Source: Anoplopoma fimbria (lineage: Eukaryota; Chordata; Actinopteri; Perciformes; Anoplopomatidae). Taken from it: DNA of 64,000 nt. Of the stretch, positions 56,101 through 64,000 are shown one piece after another; within the stretch, counting starts at the first letter, position 1, and every line of letters begins with the position of its first letter. Under the pieces are notes generated by a model that had not been told where the DNA came from, searched no databases, and saw only the letters and a list, made by a program, of their open reading frames with translations. The DNA is taken from NCBI RefSeq assembly GCF_027596085.1, contig NC_072464.1:16935624-16999623 (forward strand), in the 5' to 3' direction. Made by a program: the position numbers and the translations under genes.

Positions 56101-57580
56101 ATAGGGCCCAACTTCTCACTTCCCCCTACTATATTTCTTTCCATCTTCCGTAGTCTTATACTCATCTTGCTCCTTCCTGAGGTCTGAGAATGAGAACAAA
56201 GGCCTTTGTTTGAAATCAGGAGGTCGACTGAAGGTCAAGCCAATAGAGGATCAAAGCATGTATTCCCAGGCACTGAGGAGGAACCGTTGCCTTTGATCTC
56301 CACCTTGCTGTGGACAGGATGGTGAACTGCTGCTTTTTGCTTTGGATCTGTGTTTACTTTACCTCAAGGGTACTTTTCAGGAAGAGAATTTAATATCCTC
56401 CGACATCGTGTTGGGATTTGGCTAAGTAAAAAGAAATTAGTCAGGCTTCAAAGCTCTAATATATAAAAACTTTGGATTTTACTATTCACTAATTGTGGAC
56501 AATCAGATTTTTCAGCCTCTTCACAAACTGCATTCATAGGTCATAGGCTATGATTATTATTCAGCTACATATGCAATACTTTTGTTTAAGGTATCTCAGA
56601 ATAATTCAGAACCATTCAAGTTGTAAGAATTAGTTAACAATTAAATTTAATTCAGATCATTGTGTGGGAGCCAATGACCAGGGCTTGGAGGCAAGGACAG
56701 ACAGTTTAGTTAATCCATACAATAAATCAAGTGCAAATCAAGTTAGGTTTACTTTCCAAACCTTATATGAGGAGCTATAGCTCACCAGACACTCATTGTT
56801 GCAGAAATAGAAATGGAACAATACAACAATAGATTGGATGGAGGATAAGATGTCCTGGTTCATGATTCAGACAGTCTGAATACTTCTTCCCACATTCTCC
56901 ATCTCTATTTCTTTCCCACCCTGTCTCCTCATAGCTGACCAACATAAACTCATAGCTTGTGCAGTTATCATGAGAATACTTTCATTAAACTGCTGCTCTT
57001 TCTCGTTGAAAAAACATATTTCAGCAAAGATGATGGCATCATTTTGCAGAGCTATTGCCTGAGATGTGCCGACAAAATTACAGCGCTCGCATTTTTCTGC
57101 AGTTAGGCATTACAGACAAAGCTTTGAATCGCAACAGACAGATTGTTTCACACAATTATCTGCTTAGTGAGATGTATTTTAGTTTAAGATTGTTTCGTCT
57201 TGCTCAATTCGACTAGAAAAAAAGGGGCATTCAGTGCACAAAAATATCCAAACAATTCTGTTAACAATCACCACTTCACAAAACCCAATTTGGGTTTGTA
57301 ATCAATTGGAAAAGAAGCACCTCATTCTTCTACCTCCTAAATAATGCAGTCTTTTAGTCTATCATAACCCAGATGCACACATTTTTGGGAGGTTGCATGC
57401 AGGGTTAAAATGCAGGTGTCACAAGCATTGCCTGGCAACTATTTTCCAGATATAGACCATGCAGAGTATGGATTATTCATTGCAGCATCATATTTTAGAA
57501 CATCCATCATATTTTCACAGAGGTCTTTCTGAATGGATGGAGGAAATCATGCCACTGTGGTCGGGCTGCAAACAAGGATT
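53165..57580. other. Unique non-coding sequence
   Basis: No gene supported. A minus-strand frame of 137 codons at 55065-55478 and a plus frame at 55756-56043 show no domain and no exon signals. Confidence 0.35.
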
Positions 57581-57672
57581 GGCGACATCTAAATTGGGAA
57601 AATAATGGTGTTGAGAGTACGGCAACATTTCCCACCCTTCCTCAAGGGCAGGGATGTCTTAGTACCACAAGA
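57581..57672 (+). mobile_element. Possible RNase H trace of a DIRS/Gypsy-like retroelement
   Basis: Across one frameshift the plus strand reads HLNWE, then IMVLRVRQHFPPFLKGRDVLV. This resembles HIN.LE...VL.ALQHFLPFL.GRDVLV of retroelement RNase H. The flanks give no further convincing match, so this is tentative. Confidence 0.3.
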
Positions 57673-58440
57673 ATTCAGCATATGTCAACAGCATTGAGGT
57701 GTTGGATCATCTCTGCTGTTGAATGTTGGGTTGTTGAATCTGAAGTTGTGGGCCAACCACAACTTGTGGTCTAAGTTTTGCAAATCCCCAGCCTCGTATA
57801 CATCTGTGTGCAGATTATGCTCAAAAGCTGCTTATCAGTAGAAGATTTACAGTTACATCAATCTGGCTCTGGTTTGGGCATGGGGAGGAGTATATCTTAT
57901 CCTCAAGCCTGAACCCGACTTGCACTCTGTAGCTCTAACTGTCTCCAGAGGACGATTAAACATCAGAGGCTGATAAACTCACCTTGGCCCTAACAGTTGG
58001 TGTAAGATTTGCTCTTTCCATTTGAATCCCCCACTGTTGGGGGTGCTCATGAAGGAGAAGCTTAATGCTGTGATGATATCTCCCACCGAGGCCAATCCTT
58101 TACGGGTGCGTTGTGACATCATAAGCAAACGGCATGATTGCTGCATGGTCCATTTTGGCTTGAAACCACCTCCACAGTCTAGAAAAGCAACAGTCCAGCG
58201 TTCACTTTTAGGTTAGTAAGGAGGGGGGGTTGTTCATCTGCTGCCGTGGCAAGTAGCTGGTCTAAAACTACCAAAGCCTCACCCCAAGTATGCTCTTGTT
58301 GAGGGAAAAGGCAGAAGAAATAATAGCTAGCCAGGGAACAGCGTAGCTGTCTGTTTTATTACTTTACTCAATAAATACTTAAATGTCACTTAGATAATAA
58401 TCTGCGTGAGGAATAAAGAAAAACTGATACAAATCACTTA
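57673..58440. other. Non-coding sequence
   Basis: No gene supported; a 64-codon plus frame at 58022-58216 is unrecognised. Confidence 0.3.
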
Positions 58441-58510
58441 TAATAATCATCCGCTTATAGTGATCATTTGACCTGGACGGACATGATCACTATAAGCAGT
58501 TGCCACTGTA
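58441..58510 (-). mobile_element. Pogo/Tigger-like transposon end with hairpin
   Basis: The minus strand reads TACAGTGGCAACTGCTTATAG, close in form to pogo-type termini (TA target followed by CAGTGG...CTTATA). Just inside, 58453-58467 and 58483-58497 are perfect 15-base inverted repeats around a 15-base loop. The opposite end of the element was not found, so this may be a solo or truncated end. Confidence 0.45.
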
Positions 58511-61500
58511 ACTCAATGTTTTCTCACACCACTTTTGGAGAGAGAGCCATCCCCCAATGAAACACTTCATGAATGGGGTCAGGTAGTTATAACCATTGAC
58601 CCAGTTAGTCATCATGGGTCCGTCTGGGTAGTCTTTTCCAAACCAGTGGCCAAATCCCTCTGAACCTGATGTTTATCAAGACAGTGTCCCTGCTTGCTTT
58701 ACATCAGACTAGACGGTAATGAAGAGGAACCCCTCTGGACTGCAATCTGTGGTCAAAGATGGTATTGTGCTGTTATGGTCTTTAAGGGGAACATATCCAG
58801 AGTAATATCCCTATAACCATAGTCATTCTGTCAGCATACCCATCATTGTATTACAATTGAGAGCTGAAGACTAAAGACAGCAGGGGACGCTCTCTCACAT
58901 TTTTTCAGCACACACTGACCTGGAATCTTATAATAGAGTGATGTGTATGTTGGTGTGTATTGCTAAAAGCTCTCTCCACTTCCACCCCTCCTCCTCTCTA
59001 GTCTATAAGGCTTTCACACCAACTTCATTTAAAATTTGTTTTGCTTGCACCATCAAACTCTGTCACCATCAGAAACTGTGATATTGGAGGTTATGCCAAA
59101 GTACTAACCCCCTCCCCAACAAGAAGAAAAAAAAGACTTCTTGTCACGCAAGCCTCCACTTCTTCTTTTATTTATTCATGATTTAGTCACTAAAAAAGTG
59201 AGCTGTTGTCATCACTGCCTCTGGTGTTTAAAAGGCAGTAACCTATGGAGAGTTATGAGAATTAGAAATTAAAAACATGAAACCTGTCAACATACTCCGC
59301 TGGATGTCTGCATATGTGCATATATGCATCACCTGTGTTTCATTAGTTAATAAGCAGTTGTGTATTTCCATGTCCATGTCAAGTCTTCTGCATCTTTCTT
59401 CTGTCATACTTCATGTCTTCTCAGTTTTACATTTTTTTGTCTTCCTTTTTTTTTTTCTTGGTACTTTGTATTGATCCCTCAATTTTGATTGCCTATTAGT
59501 TGTGTCTTTGAACAAGCTTTTTAATTGACACTTTAATAGAGACACACATCCTTCTGGTCTGGCGATCTTTTGGACGAATTTAGGAGTGACAAGGGAGGTA
59601 TTTTTCAGTCGTGACCCAGGCTTCTGGGTCTTCTGGACTTCTGGAAGAAAGACTGTAACTTTGCCAAGATGGTGGTAGCATCCCATCCCTGTGACTCCTA
59701 GCTCCTTCTGACACCTACATTTGATTTCCAGTCAGAATTTCACATGAATAAATAATCATGAAAATAAAATCTGTTGTACTTTAGGTTCACAGTGGCAATG
59801 CGTGAATAGCCGCATTTTGTCAGATCCTGTCTCATTACTCATGAAATCTTTATAGATTATAGTTATATGTTATAATTAGATGATAACGTAAAAGCTGTAA
59901 GTATAAGATTAAATTAAGTTTTGTAATCAGCTTTTGGTGGCTGAGTGGAGTTAAGTATTTAAGTGAGTTTTGATTAATAGTCTTAATGAATGTTCACAAT
60001 CTGTGACTACAAAATTAAAAAGAGATCTGAGCAGCATCAGGTATACAATGTTATGTAATAAGTGTAGTAAAAAAAAGTGTTCAGAAGAACTGCAACAGTT
60101 GTAGCCTAAATTGATTATTTTATTTTTAAACTGTTGCCAACGTTATGTTTAAGGGTTTAAATTGTATAACATTAAAAGTAAAAATTTAATTAAAAAGCAG
60201 CATCAGATACATTTAGGTATATATATGTTGTGGTATAAATGCAAATGTCATCATCACATCACATCCGACAATGTTAAAACTAATCATGGCATGATTAAGA
60301 GCATTGGAGCAAACTTAAACTGACGGTAATTCTATAGTATGAAATATTATATTATAGATATGAACTATTGAACTGAACAATAATTACGCAAAAAAGCGGG
60401 ATTGTTTCACCAGAAATTAAAATGCAGAAAAATGTCCTTGTCCACTTACCTTTGCATCTATGAATATTGGTTACACATTTGTAACTTATGTTGTATTCAA
60501 TTGATCAAAAACATAGTAGAACATTTGTATGTAGATATTTAAGGCATTCAAAAAAATCAGGCTGTGTATGTATTTAGTGTTTCTCTTTCCAGTTTCTTCC
60601 TCTTTCTGCCCTTCTGAACACATCTGTCTCTCTGCCTGCCTGTGAGAGACTGAGTTGGAAGTGCAAATTATCCTCTCAGCATGCCCTTGCCCTTGTAGCC
60701 CTGTTTTGATTCCTCTCTCCTCCGTCCTGACTCTTTATCCTTCCCTTCTCCTTTCCTCCCTCCTCTGTTTAATTTCCCCCTTCACAGTCTCCTGGACAGG
60801 CGCTGTCTTTATCGTAAGCACCATTTAATCTGCAATGGAAAATACACTGTACACAATTGGTTGGCCCTAATCAATTTATACAATGTAATTACGCCATTCT
60901 CGATCGTCTCATAAACGACAAACCTGGTCCCAGAGCCACTAATTAGAAAGGAACAGGATTTGCGGCTAATATAATTCATTATTTTCAAATTAGAGCCAGA
61001 GAAGTTGTCACAATATAATGATCAGGCAAATGAACGCAGTAGTTTTCTGCTGCTGGGCCTCTTGTTTTGTTCTGAAAAGAATACAGAGTGCTGGTGGCTG
61101 CCTATCAAGCTGCGGCAATGCTGCGTCTCCTGGGTCATGCTCTTTTGGCATGTTTGCAAGGAAAAACAAGGATGGTTCTTCTTTTTTTCTATAATTTGAG
61201 ACATTACTGCTAAACACATGATTGACTACATTGTTTTGCTTCTGTCTGTCACTACTTGGTTTTTCAATAATTAAGGTTTATACTTACAACGTATACGTCT
61301 GTAGTAGTGTTTCTGCTTTTTTGAGAAATCAACTTTTTACTTATTTTTGATAATAAAGTAAAATTAGATTTCGGGGTCACTTTTCATTCAAAGTTTATCA
61401 AATAATAAAATATTCAATTCATAATTGAATTAACTAAAACTAAATTAAACTAGTTTATAAACAAAGTCCAACCATCTATGTTTTTGGTTGTTTGAAATGT

Positions 61501-61741
61501 CACTGGAATCTCTTGCAGGAAGCAAGAAGTGCTCACTCGTCTGAGAAATATTGTATGCAGCGTTTGTAATTCTTGTACTATCACAATGTGCTATAACATT
61601 GTTGATTAAGGTAAGGCTACTTGCTGACAATGAAAATGCAAAAATGCAACTGCCTCATAGTCACAGCACCAAGATAACAAATCTAAAATCATCCTTCAGA
61701 TCATTAACATTAAAGTAACATAGAAGCCGCAATATCTATAT
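58511..61741. other. Unique non-coding sequence with a CNE-like block
   Basis: No gene supported. The block 60830-61040 has many TAAT/ATTA cores (TAATTAG, CTAATATAATTCATTA, AAATTAGAG) in complex sequence. CT-rich sequence lies at 60700-60790. Confidence 0.35.
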
Positions 61742-61752
61742 AATGTAATGTG

Positions 61753-61802
<50 letters not shown>

Positions 61803-61813
61803 CACATTACATT
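61742..61813. repeat. Perfect 72-bp palindrome with (TA)n core
   Basis: The left arm 61742-61758 (AATGTAATGTGTCTGTA) is the exact inverse complement of 61797-61813. The 38 bases between are pure alternating TA, so the whole 72 bp is self-complementary. It can form a long hairpin or cruciform. Confidence 0.97.
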
Positions 61814-64000
61814 GTCTGTAATTGGGTGACAATAAATCCAACAGCATGAATGTAATATTGCAAAAGAGCTTGCATGTCCTGTCAATTTGATGAAGAGGGA
61901 AGTTGTAATTTTAATAATTGTCTATATTCAAATATATGTATCTGTGTTTTTGTGTACATACACAAATATGCTCATAAACCATTGGTTTTAATGCTTACAT
62001 GTGTCAAAGTCCTTGTGTGTGTGTATGTGTGTGTGTGTGTACAGAGAAAACAAAATCCTTCGATGCCTGCTGTTTGGACTATTAAAACAAACAGCCATAG
62101 GGGTGTGGCTGTCATTACTCATTAGTGCTGCTGTCACTGTCAAAACTCCAATAATTACTGCCACTGTGAAGGGACCAGCGTCACTACACAGCACGCAGCT
62201 ACCTGAGATAGCATTAGTCCAGTTCTGTGCAGCCACTTGGGCCTGTCAATTAGCGCGAGTCACAACAGATTTATTTGCATGACAATGTTCTTTTTCAATG
62301 TCCCGGTGAGAGACGTGCCATTTTGCAGAAGTATGGGGTCGACAGATGTCTTGATGCTCTTTCATTTTCCTGTCAACCTTAATGAATGAATGTGCACGTT
62401 GGCCGGTGTGCAGTGCGCGCTCCATACTGAGTGTATAGCCAACAAGGGTTGGATAACGGAGTTTAAAATAGAATTGCATAATTTTCTTTGTCTTTTTTTG
62501 TAATAACACAATTCTTTGACATTAGGATTCTTGATAATTGTTTTGTGTTTTGCAACATATTTGCAGCTATTTATTTTTCTACTGAAAATGTTGTCTAGCA
62601 GTCTCTGTTGATGTTATATCATGCTGGTAATCTTTTGTAACATTATGACTGTTGTGGTTAATACAAGAACACAAATAAACTGTTGTGGATTATTGTGTGT
62701 ACTTCGTTTTGTTTTATCAATTAAATAAAAAAATATATTTAATGTTTCGCAATAAAGAAAAGATACATTTTGAAAAATACAGTTTGAAATGCAATACAGG
62801 ATACGTCAAACATTTCTGGTTACTTTACATTAATTGCCGAATCCATATGTCATTTTTTTCACATTAATTGTTCACATTTCATAGTCCTTGTGTTTTAATA
62901 ATAAATTTGACATTGTACTGCAGCTCTCTCTACGAGTTTACAATTTTAATAGGAGAAGCCATGAAGAAGAATCAGCCAACAGGAATAATTTTGTATCTTT
63001 TTAATTTCTTCTGTTGAACATGTACTTTAATAGACAAAGGGCTTAGTTCGAAAGTGAACTGAATGTATTACCTCTCCATGTGACTCCTTTCAGCCTTTTT
63101 CCCCCTCAACAAGTCTCCTATCTCCTGTCCCTATTACATTCCCCGAATATAGTTGCAGCTTTTCCCTTTATTTTTCCTACTCTGAGGTGATTATATTCCA
63201 TTCTGGTTGAAATTTTCTGCATAACAAATTGTGTACCAACGTATGTTTCTTATTGTTTTATATAAAGAAGCAGGCAGCATTTAAATTTGGCAAAGCTGTG
63301 TGGGTCTTGTTTACCCAGTTATTGTTTTGCAAGGCATGCACTGAGCACATTTAGTTTTTGTAATTTGACATTTCTAATATGCATGTTCTCAATTGTTATG
63401 GAATAATTGGTTGGCTGTAATGTGCTGGGTGCTCTAACCACGGCACACCATGAATACCAATGTGGCATTCCCAGCATGAAGCGACATGCAGGCACATTGT
63501 TGCTGTCAGGCACGAAAAATAAGTTTTTAAGATTTTTTTATATATTTACTATAGACAAAATACTTTCATTAGACTAGCAAGTAGCCTACTGCTAAAATGT
63601 TATTCAGAATAAGACTCGGATCAGTCAGTGTTGGTTTGGTGGAGTCTGAACTTACTGTTCAGCTTTTCATTTTTCTAAGTGAGAATGAGCTTTCTTACGA
63701 AAAAAGTTACAAAGGCTTTCAATTTGACTTGATATGTCATGACATTGGGAGCAAGACAGGGAAGGAGAGTAAAAGGGAGAAAAAGTGAGAGAGTGAGTGC
63801 TCAGGATAAAACGGGCAGGCGAGGCTGGAAGAGGAGAACCAAGGATAGGTCGATGGAGGGTCGGTGAAGGCCCGGCGGCCATGGATCCTTCTCTAGGAGG
63901 ACAGACGCTGATAAGGCCCAGGTAGCTCATACAGTGCTGAGGTTTAAGAGGGCACCAAGATAACAGCCTGCTGATAGGACCAACCAACGCAGCTGGACTC
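61814..64000. other. Unique non-coding sequence with a CNE-like block
   Basis: No gene supported. A short (TG)n lies at 62014-62041. The block 62090-62285 is complex, with CATTACTCATTAG, CAATAATTAC, CAATTAGCGCG and the octamer-like ATTTGCAT. The right edge (63760-64000) is GC-richer but shows no clear exon. Confidence 0.35.

Overview
The window looks like ordinary nuclear DNA from a ray-finned (probably percomorph) fish. It is AT-rich and intron-bearing, has long vertebrate-type microsatellites (TATG, TG, GA, CT, CA, TA), and carries interspersed repeats I recognise from teleost genomes. There is no operon-like gene packing.

One protein-coding gene can be supported. At the left end on the minus strand (about 2.1-5.0 kb) lies a four-exon gene for a 300-residue plasma-membrane-type syntaxin. 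It has an Habc region, a Q-SNARE motif and a cysteine-rich tail in place of a transmembrane helix. Start, Habc wording and tail fit syntaxin-11. All four exons join in phase 0 at GT..AG sites, and intron 1 holds a TATG array of about 440 bp.

The remaining 59 kb resembles a gene desert made of unique AT-rich sequence, simple repeats and old mobile-element pieces. From left to right these are: a hAT-like MITE with an imperfect 8-bp target duplication (6.07-6.60 kb); a dispersed repeat (10.25 kb) that recurs at 13.86 kb; decayed DIRS-like tyrosine-recombinase retrotransposon segments (13.4-14.4 kb, interrupted by another repeat, and 19.05-19.85 kb); a CCAT-tailed repeat (36.74 kb) with an older copy in opposite orientation (38.48 kb); an ATTCA-tailed repeat (43.2 kb); further dispersed repeats (46.16, 48.7 and 52.7 kb); a possible third retroelement trace (57.6 kb); a pogo-like transposon end with a hairpin (58.45 kb); and a perfect 72-bp palindrome with a TA core (61.74 kb).

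Several non-repetitive blocks rich in homeodomain-type TAAT/ATTA cores and octamer-like sites look like conserved non-coding element candidates. These lie near 15.2, 22.3, 31.5, 34.7, 36.3, 40.5, 51.1, 60.9 and 62.1 kb. Conservation itself cannot be seen from one sequence. I found no rRNA, convincing tRNA, CRISPR array or novel enzymatic system.
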